This document shows, piece by piece, positions 26,534-35,993 of a DNA stretch of 64,000 bases. Position 1 is the stretch's first letter. Each line of letters begins with the position of its first letter. Source of the stretch: an uncultured Flavobacteriaceae bacterium (GTDB taxonomy: Bacteria; Bacteroidota; Bacteroidia; Flavobacteriales; Flavobacteriaceae); contig CANMFO010000004.1 in the NCBI GenBank assembly GCA_947497245.1, positions 1 through 64,000 of the forward strand, written 5' to 3'. The notes under the pieces are model-generated. The model saw nothing but the letters and a program-made list of their open reading frames with translations, did not search any database and was not told the origin of the DNA. The position numbers and the translations under genes are program-made.

Positions 26534-26563
26534 CAAAAATACATTTTTATATGTAAAAACAAA
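26534..26563 (-). promoter_or_regulatory. Promoter of the DtxR-ZIP operon
   Basis: On the minus strand: TTTG (26560-26563), 18 bp, TATTTTTG (26534-26541). It ends 17 bp before the start codon at 26516 and partly overlaps the divergent TonB receptor promoter region. Confidence 0.6.
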
Positions 26564-26564
26564 T

Positions 26565-26582
26565 TTTTAGCTTTGTCTAAAA
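26565..26582 (+). promoter_or_regulatory. Operator-like inverted repeat over the TonB receptor promoter
   Basis: TTTTAG-CTTTGT-CTAAAA is an inverted repeat with perfect 6-bp arms. It contains the -7 element TAGCTTTG (26568-26575). A repressor bound here would block the receptor promoter directly. Placement in a 78-bp divergent region beside a DtxR gene makes it the best candidate metal box. Confidence 0.55.
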
Positions 26583-26594
26583 TTAAATTTAAGG

Positions 26595-28877
26595 ATGAAT
26601 AAAAATAAAATCCCCGTTTTAATTTGGCTGGTATTGGGAGTGTTTTGCCTTTCCTTCGCCAGCGGCAGGGCACAAAATGGCCAGTTAAAGGGCCGGGTGG
26701 CCGACGACAAGGCCCCTGTCCCATTTGTGAACCTGTATTTGAAAGGGACCACTTTGGGCACTGCCACCGATGAGAACGGGTACTATCTTTTGCCCAATAT
26801 TCCGCCTGGCCGGTATACATTGATCGCAAAAGTATTGGGCTATCTTCCTTTTAGCAAGTCGGTCCTCATATCCGAAGGTCCCCAACCGACGATGGACATA
26901 AAGCTGATCGCCGCGTCCGAACAACTTGAGGAAACCGTTGTTACGGGTACCTTAAAGGCGGTAAGCCGTTCGGATAGTCCGGTACCGGTCGAAGTATACA
27001 GTCCCACCTTCTTAAAAAAGAACCCCACCGCGAGTATTTTTGAGGCCCTGCAGAATGTCAATGGGGTGCGCCCACAGATCAACTGCAACGTATGCAACAC
27101 CGGCGATATCCACATCAACGGATTGGAAGGGCCGTATACCCTGGTTTTGATCGATGGAATGCCGATTGTAAGTGGTTTGGGAACGGTGTATGGCCTTTCG
27201 GGCATCCCCAATTCGCTCATAGAACAGATTGAAATTGTAAAAGGACCCGCTTCCAGTCTATATGGAAGCGAGGCGGTGGGCGGTCTGATCAATATCATCA
27301 CCAAAAACACTTTGGAGGCGCCCGATTTCTTCGCGGACGGGTTTCTAACGGGCTGGGGGGAATACAACCTGGACGTAGGGGCCAAGATAGATGTAGGCAA
27401 AAAAACCGATATGTTGCTCGGGATCAATTACTTTAATTATGACACCCCGGTGGACAACAATGGGGACAACTTCACCGATCTGACGCTCCAAAACCGGATT
27501 TCAATCTTTCAGAAATGGAACTTTCAGCGTGGGGACAACCGTATTTTTTCCCTGGCGGGCCGTTTCTTTTATGAGGACCGTTGGGGCGGCGAAATGCAAT
27601 GGACGCCACAATTCCGTGGTGGTGACGAAGTCTATGGGGAAAGTATTTACACCCGGAGATGGGAGATTCTGGGGAAATACGAGCTGCCCATAGCGGAAAA
27701 AGTGCTGTTTTCTTTCTCGTACAACGATCATAGCCAGAATTCGGTGTACGGGGATATTCCCTACCTGGCCGACCAACGCATTGGTTTCGGACAGTTCACC
27801 TGGGACCGATCGATTGGAAATCACGATTTGCTGGTGGGGAGCGCGCTTCGGTACAACTATTACGATGACAATACCCCGGCCACCGAGGCCGTGGATGAGG
27901 TGGTCATCCCCAGTCTTTTTGTGCAGGATGAGATAACCCTGGCCAAAAAACATTCCCTTCTTTTGGGCTTTCGGTACGACTACGACCAACGCCACGGAAG
28001 CATTTATACGCCCAGAACGGCCTATCGATGGAAGGTAACGGACAACGACATTGTCCGCTTCAATGCAGGGACAGGTTTTCGAGTGGTCAATTTGTTCACC
28101 GAGGAGCACGCCGCCCTGACCGGAGCAAGGGAAGTAGTGGTGGCCGAAGAACTGAAACCGGAAAGATCCGTGAACCTGAACCTGAACTACCTAAAGAAAA
28201 TCTATGCGGACAACGGTACTTTCATCAGTTTGGATGCCTCTGCCTTTTACACCTATTTCAGCAATGCCATCTTGCCGGACTATGACACCGATCCGAATCA
28301 GATCATTTATGATAACCTAAGGGGAAAATCGGTTTCCCAAGGCCTTAGTGCCAATGTTGATGTAGTGTTTCCGAGCGGTTTCAAATTTTTGTTGGGCGCC
28401 ACTTTTCAGGATGTGAGCGCCACCGAAAACGGAAGTTCCCGACGGCAGATCCTTACCGAAGGTTATACCGGTACGTGGAGCCTGTCCTACGATTTTCGAA
28501 GCCTGGACCTTTCCATCGACTATACGGGAAATCTTTACGGTCCCATGCGTTTGCCCATTTTGGGCGCGAATGACCCTAGACTGGAATACTCCCCTGTATG
28601 GAGCATTCAGAACGTTCAATTTACGTATAAAGGGATAAAGCACTTTGAGCTATATGGGGGAGTAAAAAATCTTTTGGACTGGACGCCCAACCGGGGAAAT
28701 CCGTTTATCATTGCCCGGGCCAACGACCCTTTTGATAAAAATGTGGCTTTCGGTCCAGGGGGAGAGGTGGTGGCGACCGCGGACAACCCAAATGCATTGA
28801 CGTTCGACCCATCCTATGTGTACGGCCCGAACCAGGGTATACGCGGCTTCTTTGGAATGCGATATCGACTGGATTGA
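26595..28877 (+). CDS. TonB-dependent receptor, putative metal uptake
   Basis: The 760-residue outer-membrane receptor has a signal peptide ending near SGRAQ (residue 27), a CarboxypepD_reg-like domain (residues 30-110), and a plug domain with ETVVTGT, then QINCNVCNTGDIHINGLEG, and the IEIVKGPASSLYGSEAVGG signature. The 22-strand barrel ends with GIRGFFGMRYRLD. The CNVC pair in the plug is distinctive and could bind a metal or a metal complex. Together with the divergent DtxR-ZIP operon, this suggests import of Mn, Fe or Zn over the outer membrane. The exact ligand is unknown. Confidence 0.88.
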   Translation: MNKNKIPVLIWLVLGVFCLSFASGRAQNGQLKGRVADDKAPVPFVNLYLKGTTLGTATDENGYYLLPNIPPGRYTLIAKVLGYLPFSKSVLISEGPQPTMDIKLIAASEQLEETVVTGTLKAVSRSDSPVPVEVYSPTFLKKNPTASIFEALQNVNGVRPQINCNVCNTGDIHINGLEGPYTLVLIDGMPIVSGLGTVYGLSGIPNSLIEQIEIVKGPASSLYGSEAVGGLINIITKNTLEAPDFFADGFLTGWGEYNLDVGAKIDVGKKTDMLLGINYFNYDTPVDNNGDNFTDLTLQNRISIFQKWNFQRGDNRIFSLAGRFFYEDRWGGEMQWTPQFRGGDEVYGESIYTRRWEILGKYELPIAEKVLFSFSYNDHSQNSVYGDIPYLADQRIGFGQFTWDRSIGNHDLLVGSALRYNYYDDNTPATEAVDEVVIPSLFVQDEITLAKKHSLLLGFRYDYDQRHGSIYTPRTAYRWKVTDNDIVRFNAGTGFRVVNLFTEEHAALTGAREVVVAEELKPERSVNLNLNYLKKIYADNGTFISLDASAFYTYFSNAILPDYDTDPNQIIYDNLRGKSVSQGLSANVDVVFPSGFKFLLGATFQDVSATENGSSRRQILTEGYTGTWSLSYDFRSLDLSIDYTGNLYGPMRLPILGANDPRLEYSPVWSIQNVQFTYKGIKHFELYGGVKNLLDWTPNRGNPFIIARANDPFDKNVAFGPGGEVVATADNPNALTFDPSYVYGPNQGIRGFFGMRYRLD

Positions 28878-28939
28878 ATGGGGGGTGGAGGCTTGTGCCA
28901 GAATCCGTATTTTTGGTTTGGGAAAAAATACTTTGGGCC

Positions 28940-30091
28940 TTGCAAGATGCAACAACTTACGATTATATCATCATAGGCGCCGGCGCGGCCGGACTCATGC
29001 TGGCGGACGCCATGGGAGGCGATGTTTTTTTCCAGGACAAGACCGTCCTGTTGTTGGACAAGGATGCCAAAAAAACCAACGACCGAACCTGGTGCTTCTG
29101 GGAGAAGGGCAGCGGGCCGTTCGATGGGATGCTTCACAAAACCTGGCCCCATATCTATTTTGGGGGAAAGTTGTTCTCCCAGCGCCTTGATATTTTCCCT
29201 TACACCTACAAGATGATCAAAGGGATAGATTTTTATTCGCAATCCCTGAAGCGCATAGTTTCCCATGGCCATATCCGGTTTTCCCAGGAGACCGTGGTCC
29301 ATGTCCAAGATCGTGGGGAAAGGGTTTTGGTCACTACCGGACAGGGCGCTTACTGGGCAAAGCAAGTGTTCAACAGTATTTTTGACGAAGGGGTGGTGAC
29401 CTCACAGCAGCGCTATCCGGTTTTGAGGCAGCATTTTGTGGGATGGTTCATTAAAACGGAGGAATCGATTTTCGATTCGAACCAAGCCACCTTTATGGAT
29501 TTTTCCGTTTCCCAGAGAGGAAATACCCGTTTTATGTACGTACTGCCCTTCTCCAAAAACGAGGCTTTGGTCGAATATACCCTGTTCTCCAAAGAAGTAT
29601 TGCCAAAGGGCGTTTATGAAGAAGCCCTACGGGAATATATCAGCGAAGAGCTGAACTGTGGCGCATTCCGTATCGTCGACTCGGAACATGGAAGCATTCC
29701 GATGACCTGTTATGGTTTCAGGAAGGGCAATACCCAAAATATGCTGAATATTGGAACGGCCGGTGGTTGGGCCAAACCGAGCACCGGATATACCTTTATG
29801 AACACGGCCAAAAGGATACCAAAATTGATACGGCATTTAAAGTCCGGAAAGCCTCTGGACACTTTTCCGTCCCGAACCAAATTTTGGTATTACGATCTGT
29901 TGCTGTTGGACATACTGCACCGGGACAACGCCTTGGGACACTTGCTCTTCGAATCCCTGTTCAAAAAAAGACATCCGAAGGAGATCTTTAAGTTTTTGGA
30001 TGAGGAAACCAGTCTTTGGGAAGATCTGAAAGTGATCAGTGCCCTGCCGCCCCAACCTTTTATCAGTGCCCTGCTTCGAAGGCTATTTTAA
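28940..30091 (+). CDS. crtY: Lycopene cyclase (CrtY type)
   Basis: The 383-residue flavoprotein has an N-terminal dinucleotide fold (YDYIIIGAGAAGLMLADAM), RTWCFWE near residue 54, which is characteristic of CrtY, and further lycopene cyclase elements such as IPMTCYGFRKG and GTAGGWAKPSTGYTF. It cyclises lycopene to beta-carotene in the membrane. There is no in-frame ATG before the fold; TTG at 28940 gives the usual length, while a TTG at 28874 overlapping the receptor stop is an alternative. It is isolated here from the other carotenoid genes, except for a prenyl diphosphate synthase about 24 kb away. Confidence 0.9.
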   Translation: MQDATTYDYIIIGAGAAGLMLADAMGGDVFFQDKTVLLLDKDAKKTNDRTWCFWEKGSGPFDGMLHKTWPHIYFGGKLFSQRLDIFPYTYKMIKGIDFYSQSLKRIVSHGHIRFSQETVVHVQDRGERVLVTTGQGAYWAKQVFNSIFDEGVVTSQQRYPVLRQHFVGWFIKTEESIFDSNQATFMDFSVSQRGNTRFMYVLPFSKNEALVEYTLFSKEVLPKGVYEEALREYISEELNCGAFRIVDSEHGSIPMTCYGFRKGNTQNMLNIGTAGGWAKPSTGYTFMNTAKRIPKLIRHLKSGKPLDTFPSRTKFWYYDLLLLDILHRDNALGHLLFESLFKKRHPKEIFKFLDEETSLWEDLKVISALPPQPFISALLRRLF

Positions 30092-30603
30092 GAATTCCCT
30101 CCTTTCCCGGGACATCTATTATTTTGTGCCGTGGTCATGTGCGCAAGCTACCTCAATAATATACCCCCGTGCTAGGATTATTTGACAACTCTTTTTTGGC
30201 GGTCAATTTTAGGTCTACCGAACATTTTTTCGAGATGGCGACCGGATGTTGCCCGCTCTTTGAACCTTAGGGCGGTACGGCAAATATCCGCATCATTCCG
30301 CGTCGCGGGGATCGGGGTTTTGGCCAAAAACAACAAAACGCAACAATTAGGGAATAACCAATGATAAATTAAGGAATATACCCGTTAATGTTTTCGAGAT
30401 CACATGAAAAACGCATAGTAGTGGGCGGTTGGCAGGCTTCCGAAGTAAGACAGAAAAGCCCTTTCCCTCCTTTTTTTATTTCACGAGAGGGTGCAAATGT
30501 GTGATTTTTTGCCCCAGATTTTAAGAAATATTTAAGTTTACTGTGTTTTTGATCAAAAATTATTACTTTAGACCTTAACAACAACCTAAGAACCTATATT
30601 AAT
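30092..30603. other. 512-bp intergenic region with no supported CDS
   Basis: No coding sequence is convincing. The right half holds a possible minus-strand small RNA with its promoter (see 30330-30501). The last 70 bp, AT-rich, are the leader and promoter region of susC; a TACTTTAG resembling a -7 element lies near 30570, with one mismatch to TAnnTTTG. Confidence 0.5.
30330..30501 (-). ncRNA. Possible small stable RNA with its promoter
   Basis: On the minus strand, CACATTTGCACCCTCT (from 30501) closely resembles the tRNA-Asn promoter end, TATATTTGCACCCTCT. Downstream are a GC-rich hairpin GGCTT/AAGCC (around 30440-30470) and no ORF. This would fit a small RNA, for example a 6S-like RNA, but I cannot match a family. 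The 3' end is a guess. Confidence 0.3.
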
Positions 30604-33600
30604 ATGAACTACCAAACTAAATTTAGCAAGGGGTACCTATTGCCTAATCGGACCCTTTTAAGCATGTTATTCTTTGCATGTGGAGTATTGTTTTCTACGG
30701 CTATCGCCCAGACCACGATAACAGGGACAATTTCTGATGAAACTGGGCCTCTGCCCGGGGTCAGTGTGGTCATTCAGGGCACAACACAGGGTGTATCGAC
30801 CGATTTCGATGGACTCTATTCGATTTCCGTGGACGGTCAAGATGCCGTCCTTGTATTTTCGTACATCGGTTATTTGACCCAAGAAATTGCAGTGGGGTCC
30901 AATACTACCTTGGATGTACAAATGCAGGAAGATGTCCAAAATCTCGACGAAGTGGTCGTCGTAGGTTATGGCACCCAGAAAAAGGCTACCTTAACGGGCT
31001 CAGTGGCCTCGGTAAGTGGGGATGCCCTTGAAAAGTCGTCCTCGGCCAACTTAGGGTCCGCACTTTCAGGTAAAGTGGCGGGACTCTTTATTGATACCGG
31101 TCAAGCGGAGCCGGGTGCCGATACTCCAGCCATTCGGGTTCGGGGTACGAGCACGTTTAACAACTCGGGAGCCTTGGTGGTGATCGATGGTATCCCCGAT
31201 CGTGAGGGGGGTATTGCCCGGATCAACCCTGCCGATATTGAAAGTATCTCCGTTTTGAAGGATGCCTCGGCGGCCATCTACGGTGCGCGGGCCGCGAACG
31301 GGGTTATACTTGTAACGACCAAACGCGGTAAGGTTGGTGCTCCTACGGTAAAGATCAATTCCACCTACGGTCTGCAAAACCTGACAGGGACACCTGAAAT
31401 GTTGGACGGGGCAGAGTATATGGATTTGGTGAACGTATTGAACGTATACAAATTGCCCGTGGGCGAATGGAACACGGCACATGCCGGTCGTGGAGCGCCT
31501 TACACGCGCTTGGACAACGGTGAAGTGGTCAACCCGACCTTTACCACCGATAGGATCAACAATACAGCGGCCGGAACCGACCCATGGTTGTACCCCGATA
31601 CGGATTGGATGGAAGCGGTGACCACCAAGGGTGCGCCGATTTCGCGTCAGAACGTACAGGTCTCAGGGGGTACGGAAGATGTTCGATATCTGGCGTCATT
31701 AGGCTTCCTAAGACAGGAAGTGAACTTTAAAAATGCACCCAAGGGCTATCGTCAGTTCGATCTGCGATTGAATTTGGATGCCAAGATCAGCGAATCCTTG
31801 AGTTTGGACGTCGGACTGTACTCCAGGCAAGAGGAAAATCGCCGGAATACAAGGGGAGAAAGCGGAATCTTTCGAGATTTGATTCGCCAATACCCATGGT
31901 TCCCTGCCTTCTGGCCAACGGGAGAATTGGGCCCGGATATCGAGAACGGTAACAACCCTGCGGTTCGGGTCACCGATAGCCCCGGTTATATCGATACCAG
32001 CAACAACTTTGTACAAAGTAATATTGGGCTTACCTATAATGTTCCCGGTATCGACGGACTCCAGTTCCGCGCCAACGTTTCCTATGACAAAGCAAATCGG
32101 GAATTTAAGCAATGGGACCGTCCTTGGTCGCTTTTCACTTGGGACGGAATCAACCGAAACTCTTCTGGCCTTACCGAGGCCCAGAGAGGTCCCGGAGATC
32201 CCAGTTTGAGGCAACAGCATACCACCAAGACGGATTTTACCGCCACCGTGACCGGTTCCTATGAAAAGGAATTTGGCGATCACTATTTCAAATTGCTCGG
32301 AGGGGTCACACGTGAGGAATCGGAAGAGGATTTCTTTGGGGCGTTCCGTAGGTTCTTCCTTTCCAGCGAACTGGCCCAATTGGATTTGGGTGGTGCGGAA
32401 GGCCAGAACAGTGAGGGCCGCGGTTTTGAAACAAGGCGTTTGAACTACTTTGGCCGGGTAAACTATGCCTTTAAGGACAAATATTTGTTGGAGTTCCTAT
32501 TCCGTTATGACGGTTCTTACCTATTTCCAGAGAACAATCGTTTCGGATTCTTTCCTGGGGTATCCGCAGGATATGTACTGTCAGAGGAGCCCTTCTTTGA
32601 AAAGGCCCTTCCCTTCATTGACTACTTCAAGCTAAGGGGCTCGTGGGGACAATTGGGTAACGATAATGTGGCGGCCTTCCAGTTCCTTAATTCCTATGAG
32701 CTATCGGCCACCGGTCTAGGACCCGTAGTGACCACCGCTTTTGAAAGCAATGTGGCAAACCCTGATATTACTTGGGAAACGTCCACTCAACAGAATATTG
32801 GTTTTGACCTGCGAACCTGGAACAATAAGATTTCAATAGGCTTTGACCTGTTTAAGCAAAGCAGGACGGATATTTTAACGGAACCATCGAAAACCTTGCC
32901 CAACTATAGTGGAATTCTCCCCCCAGCACTGAATATTGGGGAATTTGAAAGTAGAGGCTATGAAATCAGTTTGGGCTTTAACGGTGGGAACGACGAAGGA
33001 TTTAGCTATAATTTGACCTTTAACTTCAGTGATACGAGCAACGAATTGGTGTTCATCGACGAGCCGGATCTTCCGGACCGCCCATGGCAGCTTGAGACCG
33101 GAGGTGAAATTGGACGTCCGTTGCTCTTTCAATTTGACGGGGTATTCCGTACGCAGGCCGAAATCGATGCAGAGACCTTGGATTACAGTAGGATAACCCC
33201 TATCTTAAAGCCGGGAGATGCCAGAGTGGTCGATATCAGTGGGGACGGTAGCATTGGCCTTGAGGACAGGCGACGTACCGGTGGAAGTGCCTTTGCCGAT
33301 ACCCAGTTTGGGTTCAATACCGCGATCAATTATAAAAATATCGACTTTAGCATGTACTGGAACGGTGCTACGGGAGGCTATAGCAACTATGAATGGTCCT
33401 TTATGTCGGGAACACTCGCCAACGTACAGCGGGAGGTTCGTGACAGAGCGTGGTCCTTGGACAACATCAACGCGCCCATGCCGAGATTGGCGGATCGTGG
33501 CGATCAATGGTATTCTGGTGCTACCGATGCGTACTTGATCACAAGGGATTATATGCGTTTGAAAAATTTGGAAATTGGGTATACCTTTGATAAAGGTATT

Positions 33601-33849
33601 ATTGAGCAGTTTGGGGCCCAAAGCCTTAGAATTTCGGTGTCGGGTACAAACTTGATCACCATTACGGATTATCCCTTTGACCCTGAGGTCCTGCAGATTG
33701 ATAACGATCTCTTAACGAGCAACGGTTTCAATTCCGATGGAACGGACAACGATGGAAATACCCGTGGGGTAAGCGGTGGCCGAACGGCCAACGGAGGAAT
33801 CTATCCGATGCTGAAAACGATCAATATGGGAGTACAAATAACTTTTTAA
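30604..33849 (+). CDS. SusC/RagA family TonB-linked outer-membrane protein
   Basis: The 1081-residue receptor has a signal sequence ending near TAIAQ (residue 36), a CarboxypepD_reg-like domain (TGTISDETGPLPGVSVVI, in the first 110 residues), and a plug starting with the SusC signature VVVGYGTQKK. The barrel ends in MLKTINMGVQITF. Together with the SusD protein 8 bp downstream it forms a pedal-bin type importer for a glycan or peptide substrate. The substrate is not visible from the genes next to it, as no glycoside hydrolase or regulator adjoins the pair. Confidence 0.94.
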   Translation: MNYQTKFSKGYLLPNRTLLSMLFFACGVLFSTAIAQTTITGTISDETGPLPGVSVVIQGTTQGVSTDFDGLYSISVDGQDAVLVFSYIGYLTQEIAVGSNTTLDVQMQEDVQNLDEVVVVGYGTQKKATLTGSVASVSGDALEKSSSANLGSALSGKVAGLFIDTGQAEPGADTPAIRVRGTSTFNNSGALVVIDGIPDREGGIARINPADIESISVLKDASAAIYGARAANGVILVTTKRGKVGAPTVKINSTYGLQNLTGTPEMLDGAEYMDLVNVLNVYKLPVGEWNTAHAGRGAPYTRLDNGEVVNPTFTTDRINNTAAGTDPWLYPDTDWMEAVTTKGAPISRQNVQVSGGTEDVRYLASLGFLRQEVNFKNAPKGYRQFDLRLNLDAKISESLSLDVGLYSRQEENRRNTRGESGIFRDLIRQYPWFPAFWPTGELGPDIENGNNPAVRVTDSPGYIDTSNNFVQSNIGLTYNVPGIDGLQFRANVSYDKANREFKQWDRPWSLFTWDGINRNSSGLTEAQRGPGDPSLRQQHTTKTDFTATVTGSYEKEFGDHYFKLLGGVTREESEEDFFGAFRRFFLSSELAQLDLGGAEGQNSEGRGFETRRLNYFGRVNYAFKDKYLLEFLFRYDGSYLFPENNRFGFFPGVSAGYVLSEEPFFEKALPFIDYFKLRGSWGQLGNDNVAAFQFLNSYELSATGLGPVVTTAFESNVANPDITWETSTQQNIGFDLRTWNNKISIGFDLFKQSRTDILTEPSKTLPNYSGILPPALNIGEFESRGYEISLGFNGGNDEGFSYNLTFNFSDTSNELVFIDEPDLPDRPWQLETGGEIGRPLLFQFDGVFRTQAEIDAETLDYSRITPILKPGDARVVDISGDGSIGLEDRRRTGGSAFADTQFGFNTAINYKNIDFSMYWNGATGGYSNYEWSFMSGTLANVQREVRDRAWSLDNINAPMPRLADRGDQWYSGATDAYLITRDYMRLKNLEIGYTFDKGIIEQFGAQSLRISVSGTNLITITDYPFDPEVLQIDNDLLTSNGFNSDGTDNDGNTRGVSGGRTANGGIYPMLKTINMGVQITF

Positions 33850-33857
33850 AAATAACT

Positions 33858-35732
33858 ATGATGAGAAATAATGTTTTAAAAATGGCGACCTTGGCTCTGC
33901 TAGGCTTTCTGGTCGTCGCGTGTAACGATGATTTTTTAGAGACGCAGCCCTTGAGCCAGGCGTCCGATGTTAGTGTATGGTCGGATGCCAAACTGGCGGA
34001 GGCCGCTGTATTGGACCTGTACCAAGGAACCTGGGCCGGGACCCTTACCCGGGAGGAAACCACCGATGCCTTTACGGATCAAGCGGTGTTTACCCATCCA
34101 GGACGTGGTGTGGACGGCTATACGGAAGGAAAGATGAGCCCCGATTATTCCAGTTTCATACAGTTTCAATGGATTAGCTGGCCCCATCTGTACCCTTTTG
34201 TCCGGGGTTGCAATATCGCTATCCAGAAACTTACGGAGAACGAGGCGGAGTTTAGTGCGGATTTGGTCGATCCATTGCTTGGAGAGGCCTATTTCATGAG
34301 AGCTTATTATTATACCCAATTGATGCGACAGTTTGGAGGAGTGGTGCTTTTAACGGAGCCCTTGAGCCTGGATGCCGAGGCAAACAATCCCCGGGCGACC
34401 TTCGAGGAAACGGTCAACCTGATCGTTTCCGATTTGGATCAGGCAATCGCTTTGTTGGACGGCGTGGAGCCAAGCAAGCAACGGGCCCACAAAATCACCG
34501 CAATGGCATTAAAGTCAAGGGTATTGACCCATGTTGCGAGCGATTTGTACGAGCCTACAAAAGCTTCCAGTGTTTCGACCATTGCTTCTTATAGCAATCC
34601 CGAATTGATCGGTTGGACCGGTGGTTCGCAAGCCCAGCGTTGGGAAGCGGCCAAAGCGGCCTCCAAAGCCTTGTTGGACGCCACTACGGGATATAAATTG
34701 GACTATGCCGCTCCGGCATCACAAGAAGAAGCGATTCAGAACTACGAGGATATCTGGCTCCAGGGCGATCAAAACCAGGATTACATTTGGGGACGCTCCA
34801 TAGAGGAGTTCGGTTTTAATTCCAGGACCTATCCCGGCGGAAACGAGTGGTCGCAGGGACCCGGTATGGTCGCCCTGTACCATGGACCAAACGGTTATCA
34901 TGAGTGGGCGGGCACCACTCCTACCGAAGCCTTGGTCTCCAAGTACACTTTTGCGGATGGCACGGCGTTTGACTGGGACAATCCGGTACACGCGGCAGCT
35001 CCCTACGACAATAGGGAGGCGCGCTTCTACGCAACCTTTCTGTACGATGGCGGTCCTTGGAAGCAACGGACGGACGATGTGGTCAAATTTGATAAGTTCA
35101 ACGAAATCCAAACAGGTTTCTATACCTTATCGGATGGCACCATTATCAATGGTGTCGATACCCGGCAGGGACCCATCGAAGATTGGAACGGATCCAGGAC
35201 GGGATACTATTTTAGAAAGTTTTCCGACCCCGGTCAACCCGCTTCTTGGCCCAACAACCTTCAAAAGGTGGATGCGCCCTATCTCCGATACTCCGAAGTG
35301 CTGTTGAACTATGTGGAGGCCTCCATCAACACCAACGATGAAGGTGAGGCAGTGGCCTGGCTCAACAAATTGCGCTTTAGAAATGGCCTTCCCGCGGTGA
35401 CGGAATCCGGGGCTGCGCTGATGGAACTCTATAAACGGGAGCGGGATAAGGAACTGGTCAACGAAGATGCCCGGCTCTTTGATATGAAGCGTTGGTTGGA
35501 AGGACCGTATTCACTGGACAAACAGGTGCAGCAGATCCTGATCCAAGCCGTCCAAAAGCCCGGGACAACGGTCACGGATTATCGAAAGGACACCTCCAAG
35601 TTCGATTATACCTATAGACCGACGGATATCGTTTTGGAAAATAGATTGTGGCGAGACCACGTCTATTTCATGCCCATTGAGCAGGAAGAGATCGATAAGG
35701 ACCCTTCCATTATCCAAAATCCCGGATACTAG
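33858..35732 (+). CDS. SusD/RagB family surface lipoprotein
   Basis: The 624-residue protein has a lipoprotein signal (LLGFLVVAC, Cys at about residue 22) followed by the SusD start NDDFLETQPLS. The TPR-rich middle contains GEAYFMRAYYYTQLMRQFG, and the C-terminal RagB region includes ELVNEDARLFDMKRWLEG. It is the surface lid that passes ligand to the SusC channel. It is 8 bp downstream of susC and is followed by a clear terminator, so the operon likely ends here. Confidence 0.94.
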   Translation: MMRNNVLKMATLALLGFLVVACNDDFLETQPLSQASDVSVWSDAKLAEAAVLDLYQGTWAGTLTREETTDAFTDQAVFTHPGRGVDGYTEGKMSPDYSSFIQFQWISWPHLYPFVRGCNIAIQKLTENEAEFSADLVDPLLGEAYFMRAYYYTQLMRQFGGVVLLTEPLSLDAEANNPRATFEETVNLIVSDLDQAIALLDGVEPSKQRAHKITAMALKSRVLTHVASDLYEPTKASSVSTIASYSNPELIGWTGGSQAQRWEAAKAASKALLDATTGYKLDYAAPASQEEAIQNYEDIWLQGDQNQDYIWGRSIEEFGFNSRTYPGGNEWSQGPGMVALYHGPNGYHEWAGTTPTEALVSKYTFADGTAFDWDNPVHAAAPYDNREARFYATFLYDGGPWKQRTDDVVKFDKFNEIQTGFYTLSDGTIINGVDTRQGPIEDWNGSRTGYYFRKFSDPGQPASWPNNLQKVDAPYLRYSEVLLNYVEASINTNDEGEAVAWLNKLRFRNGLPAVTESGAALMELYKRERDKELVNEDARLFDMKRWLEGPYSLDKQVQQILIQAVQKPGTTVTDYRKDTSKFDYTYRPTDIVLENRLWRDHVYFMPIEQEEIDKDPSIIQNPGY

Positions 35733-35761
35733 TCTAACCGATAGGATTTAACAAATAATTT

Positions 35762-35803
35762 GAATAACCCTTAGCATCTATGTGCGGGGTTATTCTTATT
35801 TTG
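35762..35803 (+). terminator. Intrinsic terminator after susD
   Basis: GAATAACCC (35762-35770) pairs perfectly with GGGTTATTC (35787-35795), with a 16-nt loop, followed by TTATTTT. It is 30 bp past the susD stop. Confidence 0.7.
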
Positions 35804-35993
35804 GGACAGCTGCCAATGGGACCGTTTCATACATTTGGATTCCGCATAAAGGACTTTATTATATGTCGGTTTGCACTATGGATGCGTTCGGGAACGTCCC
35901 TATGGGATGGGAGTTTGCACTAACTTCAAAATCACGTTTACGAATAGGATGGGGCGCGACCCCGTATTAGACAATATGGTATATGCAATTGCT

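Noticed and set aside
35733-35993. Riboswitch before the FG-GAP lipoprotein
   Set aside because: Apart from the susD terminator, I could find no conserved riboswitch core in this stretch.
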